From an uncultured Ruminiclostridium sp. (lineage in GTDB: Bacteria; Bacillota; Clostridia; Oscillospirales; Ruminococcaceae), in the NCBI GenBank assembly GCA_934490165.1, contig CAKSTB010000037.1, forward strand, positions 1-7,326: a DNA stretch of 7,326 nt. Reading direction: 5' to 3'. Under the pieces are notes generated by a model. That model was given only the letters and a program-made list of their open reading frames with translations, was not told where the DNA came from and did not search any database. Shown here piece by piece: positions 1 through 5,188 of this stretch; the stretch's first letter is position 1, and each line of letters begins with the position of its first letter. Made by a program: the position numbers and the translations under genes.

Positions 1-1
1 T

Positions 2-77
2 AAACGTTTCTTTATTGCCGGTGGAAAATTTCTACGAAAAAAGCTGTGATGAAATTTTTACATTTCGTCACAGCTTC
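2..77. repeat. 76-bp inverted repeat, left copy
   Basis: This segment is the exact reverse complement of 7251-7326, at the other end of the window. It includes the imperfect palindrome that serves as terminator of the tRNA-Leu gene on the right, plus about 40 bp that would lie beyond that terminator. Identity stops at 78, where the flanks differ completely. Read on the minus strand, this copy would also be a rho-independent terminator (AAGCTGTG hairpin followed by a T run) for transcripts coming from 78-333. No gene lies in it. A true genomic inverted repeat and an assembly-graph overlap look the same here. Confidence 0.9.
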
Positions 78-331
78 CCGCTCCTCTCGTCGCTCAAGAG
101 GAATAACTGATTTAGGAGAAAACCTAAGGGGAGAGGGGAAAGCGCCTTTGGAGCGCCTTCCTCTCTTCCCTTGGGTTGTCTCCCTCGTTCATAGCAGCAA
201 CGTTATTAAACAGAATAGCGAACCCGAGAAGTGCTATCCGACAAACAGAACTATCGGTAGCCTTCTATCAATGTTAATTACTAAAACGTTATAACAGAAG
301 TACACCAAAAAACAAACTTTCTCCACACATC
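78..331. other. Intergenic stretch without a supported gene
   Basis: Apart from the hairpin at 115-183 this stretch has no supported gene. An open frame crosses it from 46 to 294, but it starts inside the inverted repeat, lacks a ribosome binding site and reads through both arms of the hairpin. A shorter potential stem (GCTATC at 232-237 with GGTAGC at 256-261) lies downstream. It could be a degenerate mobile repeat or a remnant of a lost gene; nothing visible decides this. Confidence 0.5.
115..183 (+). repeat. Long palindromic hairpin element
   Basis: Bases 115-145 pair with 153-183 around a 7-base loop (146-152). That gives 31 stem positions with only two mismatches (141/157 and 120/178). 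Three positions (136/162, 131/167, 125/173) are G-U wobbles if the plus strand is the RNA, but would be C-A mismatches if the minus strand were. Pairing is therefore slightly better in a plus-strand transcript. I see no promoter for it and no coding logic. It resembles miniature palindromic intergenic repeats (REP/MITE-like) more than any RNA family I recognise. A short pair, AATAAC at 102-107 with GTTATT at 202-207, could extend the structure weakly. The stem is certain; the identity is unknown. Confidence 0.6.
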
Positions 332-378
332 AAAAAAGTGAGCCGAGCGCACTATCCTTTGCGCTTCGACTCACTTTT
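332..378. terminator. Terminator after tcdA, likely bidirectional
   Basis: Arms at 334-350 and 361-378 pair as AAAAGTGAG with CTCACTTTT and CGAGCGC with GCGCTTCG, with one mismatch and one bulge, around a 10-base loop. On the minus strand the stem is followed by six T (332-337), the layout of a rho-independent terminator about 33 bp beyond the tcdA stop. The plus-strand side also carries a T-rich tail, so it could stop transcription from the left too. A smaller perfect palindrome (GGTTGTG/CACAACC, 387-401) lies between it and tcdA without a T run. Confidence 0.8.
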
Positions 379-410
379 CTTTTCCCGGTTGTGACACAAC
401 CCCATCTTTA

Positions 411-1178
411 TTACTCTCTACCCTTAAACTGCGTAATATCCTTTATTACCTCGCCCGCGATAATAAGCCCTACCACAGACGGCACAAACGCCGTGCTTCC
501 CGGTACTTGTCTTCTTTGTGTACACTTTCTTGCAGTACCCGGAGGGCAGATGCAGTGCTGACGACAGCTTATCGCCATATCGTCAATAGGCGGTATCGGC
601 TTTTCTTTTGAATACACGACCTTCAGCTTCCTTATACCCCTGCGTTTGAGCTCATAGCGCATTACCTTTGCAAGAGGGCACACAGAAGTCTTATATATAT
701 CCGTTACCTCAAACGCCGTCGGGTCGACCTTGTTTCCCGCTCCCATAGAGCTTATGATCGGTGTTCCCGCCTTTTTCGCGTTTTCGATAAGCGCAATTTT
801 TCCTGTCACAGTATCTATAGCGTCAACCACATAGTCATACTGAGTAAAATCAAACTGATCCGCCGTTTCAGGCATATAGAAGGTTTTGAAAGCCGTCACC
901 TTGCAGTCGGGATTTATATCTTCGATGCGCTCCTTGGCTACATCGACCTTGTACTTTCCGACCGTCTTTCTTGTGGCTATTATCTGTCGGTTTATGTTTG
1001 TAAGACATACCTTGTCGTCGTCAATTATATCGATCGCACCCACACCCGAGCGTGCAAGCGCCTCAACGGTATATCCGCCCACGCCGCCTATGCCGAATAC
1101 CGCAACACGCGCGCCTTTCAGCTTATCCATCGCCTCTTTGCCGAATACGAGCTGCGTTCTTGAAAACTGGTCAAGCAT
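411..1178 (-). CDS. tcdA: tRNA threonylcarbamoyladenosine dehydratase TcdA
   Basis: TcdA (YgdL/CsdL in E. coli, YrvM in Bacillus) is a cytoplasmic E1-like enzyme. It uses ATP to cyclise t6A to ct6A at position 37 of tRNAs reading ANN codons. The 255-residue product fits the family (E. coli about 268). Visible motifs are an N-terminal FSR-x8-G segment, the nucleotide-binding GIGGVGG at 29-35, LTNINRQ at 59-65, DAIDT at 119-123, SMGAGNK at 144-150 and a C-terminal GSTAFVPSVVG at 227-237. Cysteines at 205, 209, 211 and 219 include a CRQHCIC segment. The start is supported by GGGAGG a few bases upstream. It lies 48 bp downstream of the 55-codon gene on the same strand and probably shares its promoter. 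The C-terminal Cys cluster was not compared with relatives. The ThiF/MoeB-superfamily assignment is firm, and TcdA is the best subfamily fit. Confidence 0.93.
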   Translation of the reverse strand: MLDQFSRTQLVFGKEAMDKLKGARVAVFGIGGVGGYTVEALARSGVGAIDIIDDDKVCLTNINRQIIATRKTVGKYKVDVAKERIEDINPDCKVTAFKTFYMPETADQFDFTQYDYVVDAIDTVTGKIALIENAKKAGTPIISSMGAGNKVDPTAFEVTDIYKTSVCPLAKVMRYELKRRGIRKLKVVYSKEKPIPPIDDMAISCRQHCICPPGTARKCTQRRQVPGSTAFVPSVVGLIIAGEVIKDITQFKGRE

Positions 1179-1226
1179 TGTTACCTCCCACGGAGAACTG
1201 TGTTCCCCTTGCTATAAATGTAACGG

Positions 1227-1394
1227 TCATTCCTTTTTTTCGAAGTAGCTCTCGACAAACTGCTTTATCTCATCGTTTCTTTCATCGAGCGTGAAATACT
1301 GTCCGCCGCATCCGTCATGGAAATGCAGTGTCACCCCGAAGCTCTCAAATATCGCCTTTTTAAGCTCAGATGCTTCTGTTATGCTTATTGCCAT
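1227..1394 (-). CDS. Small 55-residue protein with HFHDGCGG motif
   Basis: This encodes 55 residues: a short N-terminal helix-like segment (SELKKAIFESFG), then a core TLHFHDGCGGQYFTLDE at about 23-39, then an acidic/basic C-terminus ending in FEKKE. The closely spaced His, Asp, Cys and Gly residues could bind a metal or be redox or thiol active, but this is inference. It resembles small Clostridial proteins built around an H-x-[RH]-D-x-C-G motif (I recall the name RDAC family). I cannot verify that match. The ATG at 1394 is preferred over a longer frame opening with TTG at 1475. It has AAAGGAG six bases upstream, and the longer version would begin at the -35 box of a consensus promoter. It precedes tcdA by 48 bp, so a shared role is possible. 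Real gene likely; function unknown. Confidence 0.72.
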   Translation of the reverse strand: MAISITEASELKKAIFESFGVTLHFHDGCGGQYFTLDERNDEIKQFVESYFEKKE

Positions 1395-1446
1395 AAGTCG
1401 CTCCTTTAAATCTACCGTTTCTATCTGTTTTGTGTACAATACTGCT

Positions 1447-1475
1447 ATTATACATCGTAATTCGTCTGCTGTCAA
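1447..1475 (-). promoter_or_regulatory. Consensus sigma-A promoter for small gene and tcdA
   Basis: On the minus strand TTGACA (1470-1475) and TATAAT (1447-1452) are separated by exactly 17 bp, a perfect sigma-A promoter. Transcription would start near 1440, leaving a leader of about 46 nt before the ATG at 1394. The -35 box overlaps the stop codon of the upstream repressor gene (1472-1474). The small gene and tcdA can therefore be expressed independently of the repressor. Confidence 0.85.
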
Positions 1476-1801
1476 TGTAAGTCCTGCTGTTTTTTCGTAG
1501 TTTTCCGCGCCGCGTTTTTCTTTTTCAACAGATCTGCCGCCGACTGCAAAAATAATATATCCTCTTCCGGCAGTCCCGTTATATCCAGTGCCTGCCTTTT
1601 TTCCTCCAGTCCGAAAAGATAGTCGGTCGTGACCCCAAACACCTTGGCGATCTTTATAATAGTTTCGGGTGAGGGATTTCGTTCGGACAGCTCATAGTTG
1701 CTGACAGCCGCCTTTGATACCCATATTCTGCCCGCCAGCTGTTCCTGTGTCATTCCCGCGTCAAGCCTTAACTGCTTTACTCTTTCACCGAACTTCACCA
1801 T
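1472..1801 (-). CDS. XRE-family helix-turn-helix transcriptional regulator
   Basis: The 109-residue product carries one HTH_3/Cro-C1-type DNA-binding domain at about 5-63. It runs FGERVKQLRLDAGMTQEQLA, then the recognition helix VSKAAVSNYELSERNPS, then TIIKIAKVFGVTTDYLFGLE. This is the textbook pattern for phage-repressor-like regulators of Firmicutes. The rest (64-109) is short and Lys-rich, with no sensor or peptidase domain, so it is probably a stand-alone DNA binder. The start is supported by GGAGGGG just upstream. It is divergent from the lipoprotein operon starting at 2002, and the shared 200-bp region holds possible operators, so control of that operon or of itself is a reasonable inference. 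Target and signal are unknown. Confidence 0.88.
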   Translation of the reverse strand: MVKFGERVKQLRLDAGMTQEQLAGRIWVSKAAVSNYELSERNPSPETIIKIAKVFGVTTDYLFGLEEKRQALDITGLPEEDILFLQSAADLLKKKNAARKTTKKQQDLH

Positions 1802-1864
1802 TGTACCCCTCCGTTACACAAATACACATTCCGAATACCCAAAATACACGATAGCTTTATTAAA

Positions 1865-1873
1865 AGTGTAGCA
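1865..1873 (-). promoter_or_regulatory. Possible extended -10 promoter for the XRE gene
   Basis: On the minus strand TGCTACACT matches an extended -10 element (TGN followed by TACACT). No good -35 hexamer lies 17 bp upstream. Transcription would start near 1858, leaving a leader of about 55 nt before the start at 1801. It is the best candidate in this interval, but a weak one. Confidence 0.35.
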
Positions 1874-1902
1874 TATATCCGTTTTCGGGCTGTTGATTTT
1901 TG

Positions 1903-1939
1903 TAACACATACCGTTGACTATTCGTACACACTGTGTTA
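1903..1939. promoter_or_regulatory. Candidate operator over the lipoprotein promoter
   Basis: TAACACA at 1903-1909 and its inverse TGTGTTA at 1933-1939 flank the -35 box (1915-1920) of the plus-strand promoter. The right half-site overlaps an 11-base palindrome, ACACACTGTGT (1927-1937), lying between -35 and -10. A protein bound here would block polymerase, and the divergently encoded XRE protein is the natural candidate. The symmetry is seen directly; the regulatory role is inference. Confidence 0.35.
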
Positions 1940-1943
1940 AAAT
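1915..1943 (+). promoter_or_regulatory. Sigma-A promoter of the lipoprotein operon
   Basis: TTGACT (1915-1920) and TAAAAT (1938-1943) are spaced by 17 bp. An overlapping TATAAT at 1943-1948 would need a 22-bp spacer and is less likely. Transcription would begin near 1950, about 50 nt before the ATG at 2002. Confidence 0.7.
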
Positions 1944-2001
1944 ATAATATGTAATATCCCGTCAAAGTATGTCGGACAATTTTAAAAACGGAGAAAATTA
2001 A

Positions 2002-3108
2002 ATGAAAACACCACTAAGTAAAGCTATCTCGGTTATTCTAATTGCGGGTCTGACGGCAATACTTACCGCCTGCTCATCGCAGTCATTTCAAAGCACCGCG
2101 GACAGCTCTTATGCCACAGCCGTTCAGACAACCGCCTCACCCGAAACCACATCTGTCACCGCCGTAACATCAGACGCGCCCGAAGCAACAGCCGAAACCA
2201 AGCCTGACACAGCATATACCGAAGCAAGCACTTCAGCGAAAGTCGAAACCGCTGTCACAACCACAGCTTCTACCACAACGTCAACTACAGCGTCAACAAC
2301 GGCATCAACCCCTGCGACAACAGCAGAGCCGATATGGAAAGAAACTAAGCTGTCTGCCGATATGTACCTCAACACATCTGTATACAGCCGCTCAAAGGCA
2401 TATCTTGGTGCACCGACCGCCGACCTATATCAGATAAACGACAAGGTAAAAGTAGTTGCTGTAACCGACACCGGTTATTATAAGCTTGAAAACGGCAGAT
2501 TTATTCATTGCGACTACCTCAGCAGCGAAAAAACCGTTATCCGGACAACTACCGCCACAACGCCGCCGCCCGAAACGACCGCCCTTGCGACAGTTACAAC
2601 GGCAAATAAAAAGCAGACCCCGATAAAGAAAGGCAAATATATCTCATCGGGATATGAACCGCTTGACAAAAAAATACAGCCGATACTCGACAAGATAATC
2701 ACGAAGAATATGGACGATAAACAAAAACTGAAAGCCGTATACGATTATCTTATGCAATCGAGCTATATAGAAAGAACTCTGCTTATACCTCAAAGCAAAA
2801 AGCAGTATACCGAACAGCTTTACGCCTGCTTTATAATTGATAACAAGTATGGCGTATGTTATGATTTTACTTCTGCATTTAAATATATGACACGTTCGCT
2901 TGGCTTTAACACCCGTATGATATACGGGTGTCACACAAATCCCGGCGGAGGTGCCGGCGAGCACAGCTGGGCAGAGATTGATATAAAAGGCACAACCTAT
3001 ATATTCGATCCCGCAATTGAAAAAATACTGATAAGCGAAGGCTATTCGGGCAATTCCCGCTTTATGCGTACATATGACGAAATAGGAAAATACTATATAT
3101 TTGACTGA
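2002..3108 (+). CDS. Lipoprotein with SH3b-like and transglutaminase-like domains
   Basis: The 368-residue product starts with a lipoprotein signal peptide (1-23). The lipobox is LTAC, with Cys24 as the lipidation site, so it should be anchored outside the cytoplasmic membrane. Residues 25-110 form a Thr/Ser/Ala-rich linker with four STTx repeats (90-105). Residues 112-175 resemble a bacterial SH3 domain (LNTSVYSRSKAYLG, KVKVVAVTDTGYYKLENG). A second Thr/Pro-rich linker spans 180-205. The C-terminus (about 215-368) is transglutaminase/protease-like: Cys286 in GVCYDFTSAF, His321 in EHSWAEI and Asp336 in YIFDPAIE form the expected Cys-His-Asp triad. SH3b plus this fold suggests binding and cleavage or remodelling of cell-wall peptides or surface proteins; the substrate is unknown. 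GGAGA lies 7-8 bases before the ATG. The next lipoprotein gene follows after 13 bp. Confidence 0.85.
   Translation: MKTPLSKAISVILIAGLTAILTACSSQSFQSTADSSYATAVQTTASPETTSVTAVTSDAPEATAETKPDTAYTEASTSAKVETAVTTTASTTTSTTASTTASTPATTAEPIWKETKLSADMYLNTSVYSRSKAYLGAPTADLYQINDKVKVVAVTDTGYYKLENGRFIHCDYLSSEKTVIRTTTATTPPPETTALATVTTANKKQTPIKKGKYISSGYEPLDKKIQPILDKIITKNMDDKQKLKAVYDYLMQSSYIERTLLIPQSKKQYTEQLYACFIIDNKYGVCYDFTSAFKYMTRSLGFNTRMIYGCHTNPGGGAGEHSWAEIDIKGTTYIFDPAIEKILISEGYSGNSRFMRTYDEIGKYYIFD
2269..2316 (+). repeat. Four in-frame 12-bp repeats encoding STTx
   Basis: Four imperfect 12-bp units begin at 2269, 2281, 2293 and 2305. They encode STTT, STTA, STTA and STPA in the linker of the transglutaminase-like lipoprotein. 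Such in-frame repeats can change copy number by slippage without breaking the protein. The Thr/Ser density suggests a flexible, possibly glycosylated wall-spanning linker, which is inference. Confidence 0.75.
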
Positions 3109-3121
3109 TACGGAGGGAAAT

Positions 3122-3754
3122 ATGAAAAAGAAGATAGCACTCATCGCCTTAGCCGTTACAGCCGCCCTGTTTACCGCCTGTGCAGCTGAGAATACACCGT
3201 CCGCTGTATCACAGCAGGAGAGCAGCTCTGCGGTATCGTCTGAGGATAAAACAACCGCACTGACCGAAGAATCAGCCAAAGAAACCGTAAAGCTGAATAT
3301 GCCCATAGCCGACAAATTTTACGCTATCTACAACCGTTGCAGTCTGCCTGTCGACAGCTCCGTATCCGTGACCGATGCCAACGGCTTTGCCTACTCGCCT
3401 GTCGAGAGCGTATATGATACTCTCGACGCGCTTAAAGCCGATACCGAAAAGTACTTCACAAAAGAATACCTCGAAAGTTCATTTTACCTCAACCTCTCCG
3501 ATGACACCGCATTCTATAAGGACATAGACGGCAAGCTTTACGAAAATACCGATGCCGTTTCAGACGGTAAGAATATATGGGATACGACATCGTGTGTTAT
3601 ATCAGATATCAGCGACACCGGATTTACCGCTACCGTACCCTACCTCGATTTGTACGAAGCACACCGCAACGCAATGCTTCAATTTGTACTGGACGGCGAC
3701 ACATATAAGATCAACAGTTGGGAAATGAACCTCGGAGTGATGAACGGCAAATAA
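3122..3754 (+). CDS. Small lipoprotein, possibly IseA-like
   Basis: The 210-residue product begins MKKKIALIALAVTAALFTAC. This is a lipoprotein signal peptide with predicted lipidated Cys20, although Phe at the -3 position of the lipobox is unusual. A Ser/Ala/Glu-rich linker follows to about 55, then a compact domain. That domain contains PVESVYDTLDALKADTEKYF (93-112), FTKEYLE (112-118), DIDGKLY (134-140) and a terminal YKINSW (195-200). This order resembles the IseA/YoeB DL-endopeptidase-inhibitor family and NTF2-like lipoproteins. I hold the match loosely. The start at 3122 is chosen because GGAGG lies five bases upstream and the signal peptide begins there; an in-frame ATG at 3101 would overlap the previous gene and add seven polar residues. 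It lies 13 bp after the transglutaminase-like gene and ends at a terminator, so the pair forms an operon. If IseA-like, it would restrain wall hydrolases. Confidence 0.8.
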   Translation: MKKKIALIALAVTAALFTACAAENTPSAVSQQESSSAVSSEDKTTALTEESAKETVKLNMPIADKFYAIYNRCSLPVDSSVSVTDANGFAYSPVESVYDTLDALKADTEKYFTKEYLESSFYLNLSDDTAFYKDIDGKLYENTDAVSDGKNIWDTTSCVISDISDTGFTATVPYLDLYEAHRNAMLQFVLDGDTYKINSWEMNLGVMNGK

Positions 3755-3786
3755 GCCTTTAATGCTATCCGAAAAATATATTATAC

Positions 3787-3825
3787 AAAAAAAGCAACCA
3801 CGGTACATACCACGGTTGCTTTTTT
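3787..3825. terminator. Bidirectional terminator between convergent genes
   Basis: GCAACC (3794-3799) pairs with GGTTGC (3814-3819), and an inner GGTA/TACC stem forms across a two-base internal loop. Seven A precede and six T follow, so either strand yields a hairpin with a U tail. It ends the lipoprotein operon on the plus strand (stop at 3754) and the GH5 gene on the minus strand (stop at 3855). Confidence 0.88.
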
Positions 3826-3854
3826 ATATTCATCTTATTTTAAGCTCAATATAC

Positions 3855-5120
3855 TCACTCCTGCTGAGCCGCGCTCAGCTTATCTGCATATTCCCTTATA
3901 ACCTTTCTGTCCGAGCTGTTCACTATCTTGTATGTTGTCCTCGAATAGAAATGGCTGTTAGTATCCCATATGACCGGAACTATACCAAGATCTGTAAGCT
4001 TTCCGAGTACGATCGACAGACACTCGGAAGAGTCGGTGTGCTCCGCGTCCTTTGCTAAGTTCTCCTGCGGATATGTAGAGGTCGTTTCGCCCATGAATAC
4101 GGGAATATCATTGTCAAGAAAAGCCTTTTTAAGCTCGGCGCACTGGCTGTCGATGTACTTCAGCCATTCCTCTCCGCCGATCTTGTTCGCCCAGTACATA
4201 GAGTTATCAACATAATGCACCGACACCATAAGGCGGTCGTTTACCAGATCCTCCGGCATCTCAAACCTTGATGAAGTTGTCTTGTCGATATTCGTCCAGT
4301 ACCCCGAAACAACAAGCACGCGCTGTGCATTATATCCGCCCGTGCCTCTCACCGCGTCTACAAAAGCCTGATTGAGCGTATTCGTCATCTTGTACGCGTT
4401 GGTATCGGACTGCGCCTTAAGGTTGCCGTTTGAGTCAAACTGATCGCCGCCCAGATATTCGTTGTATCCCTCGAAAACCAGTGTATAAGGGTAATCCGCA
4501 AAGTATTCGGCTATCTGCGTCCACAGATGCGTGAATATCTCCTTGCAGCTGTCAAGGTCGTTTCTTCTTATGATGAACTCGTCAAAGTGGTGGATATTGA
4601 TAACCGAATACACGCCTGCCTTTTCGCAGTAGTCAACGATCTCTTTTACCCTAGCAAGATATTCCTTATTTATCGTATATGTACCGTCATTCTCCATCAT
4701 ATTGCCCCAGAACACGGGAATACGCACGGTGCTGAAGCCCTCGGCCTTCATTCCGTCGATGATCTCCTGCGTTGTGACATCTGCTCCCCAACAGGTTTCA
4801 TAGTCCTGCGGCTCATTTCCGCCGACAACAGGTATCCACTCATAGGACATCTTCTCACAGTCGGTGGCTTCATACGCCTCCATCGTGTTGCCGAGGCTTA
4901 TACCGAGCCCCATCTTCTCTGCCATTTCTGTAGCCGTTATTATCTGATAGCGTGAATTGTCCGTATCGGGCGCAGATGCGTTATCGCCGCTTTCATTGTC
5001 CGATACGGCGCTTTGCGTATCCTGTCCCGACTGACTGCCTGTGTCCGGTGCAGCGTTTCCCGCACAGCCTGTCAGCATAAGCGCCATTGCCGTAAGTACT
5101 GCTGTTAATCTCTTCTTCAT
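3855..5120 (-). CDS. Glycoside hydrolase family 5 lipoprotein (endoglucanase-like)
   Basis: GH5 enzymes are retaining beta-glycanases, typically cellulases, xyloglucanases or mannanases. The 421-residue product has a lipoprotein signal (lipobox LTGC, Cys19), a low-complexity Ser/Asp/Gly linker to about 55 and one catalytic (beta/alpha)8 domain. Motifs are GISLGNTMEAY (73-83), VRIPVFW (132-138) with the conserved Arg133, NIHH (175-178), FEGYNEY with Asn220 and acid/base Glu221, HY (302-303), MGE with nucleophile Glu345 and VIWD with Trp385. The acid/base motif reads NEY rather than the usual NEP. No carbohydrate-binding module, dockerin or SLH domain is present, so it is a cell-bound single-domain enzyme. 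The start is set at 5120, where the signal peptide begins after AGAGG; a longer frame from 5153 begins inside the rny terminator. The exact substrate cannot be read from sequence. Confidence 0.9.
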   Translation of the reverse strand: MKKRLTAVLTAMALMLTGCAGNAAPDTGSQSGQDTQSAVSDNESGDNASAPDTDNSRYQIITATEMAEKMGLGISLGNTMEAYEATDCEKMSYEWIPVVGGNEPQDYETCWGADVTTQEIIDGMKAEGFSTVRIPVFWGNMMENDGTYTINKEYLARVKEIVDYCEKAGVYSVINIHHFDEFIIRRNDLDSCKEIFTHLWTQIAEYFADYPYTLVFEGYNEYLGGDQFDSNGNLKAQSDTNAYKMTNTLNQAFVDAVRGTGGYNAQRVLVVSGYWTNIDKTTSSRFEMPEDLVNDRLMVSVHYVDNSMYWANKIGGEEWLKYIDSQCAELKKAFLDNDIPVFMGETTSTYPQENLAKDAEHTDSSECLSIVLGKLTDLGIVPVIWDTNSHFYSRTTYKIVNSSDRKVIREYADKLSAAQQE

Positions 5121-5138
5121 AAGAATACCTCTTTGTAC

Positions 5139-5174
5139 AAAAAGAGCCGTCACATAAGTCTATGCAACGGCTCT
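5139..5174 (-). terminator. Rho-independent terminator of rny
   Basis: On the minus strand AGAGCCGT (5167-5174) pairs with ACGGCTCT (5143-5150) and a T run follows (5139-5143). It sits 14 bp beyond the rny stop and about 20 bp before the GH5 start. I found no strong promoter between it and GH5, so GH5 may depend on partial read-through or on an unrecognised promoter inside the rny 3' end. Confidence 0.82.
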
Positions 5175-5188
5175 CGTGTGTCTATGGC

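Noticed and set aside
46..294. Open frame of 82 codons across the left inverted repeat and hairpin
   Set aside because: No ribosome binding site, it starts inside a terminator palindrome, it is translated through both hairpin arms and it matches no recognisable domain.
2644..3315. 223-codon minus-strand frame opposite the two lipoproteins
   Set aside because: It spans two well-supported plus-strand genes and their 13-bp junction; no domain and no start signal.
3762..4058. Plus-strand frame after the second lipoprotein
   Set aside because: It runs through the bidirectional terminator and into the antisense of the GH5 gene.
5121..5153. Eleven-residue N-terminal extension of the GH5 protein
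   Set aside because: It begins within the rny terminator stem and would bury the lipoprotein signal peptide; the ATG at 5120 has its own AGAGG.
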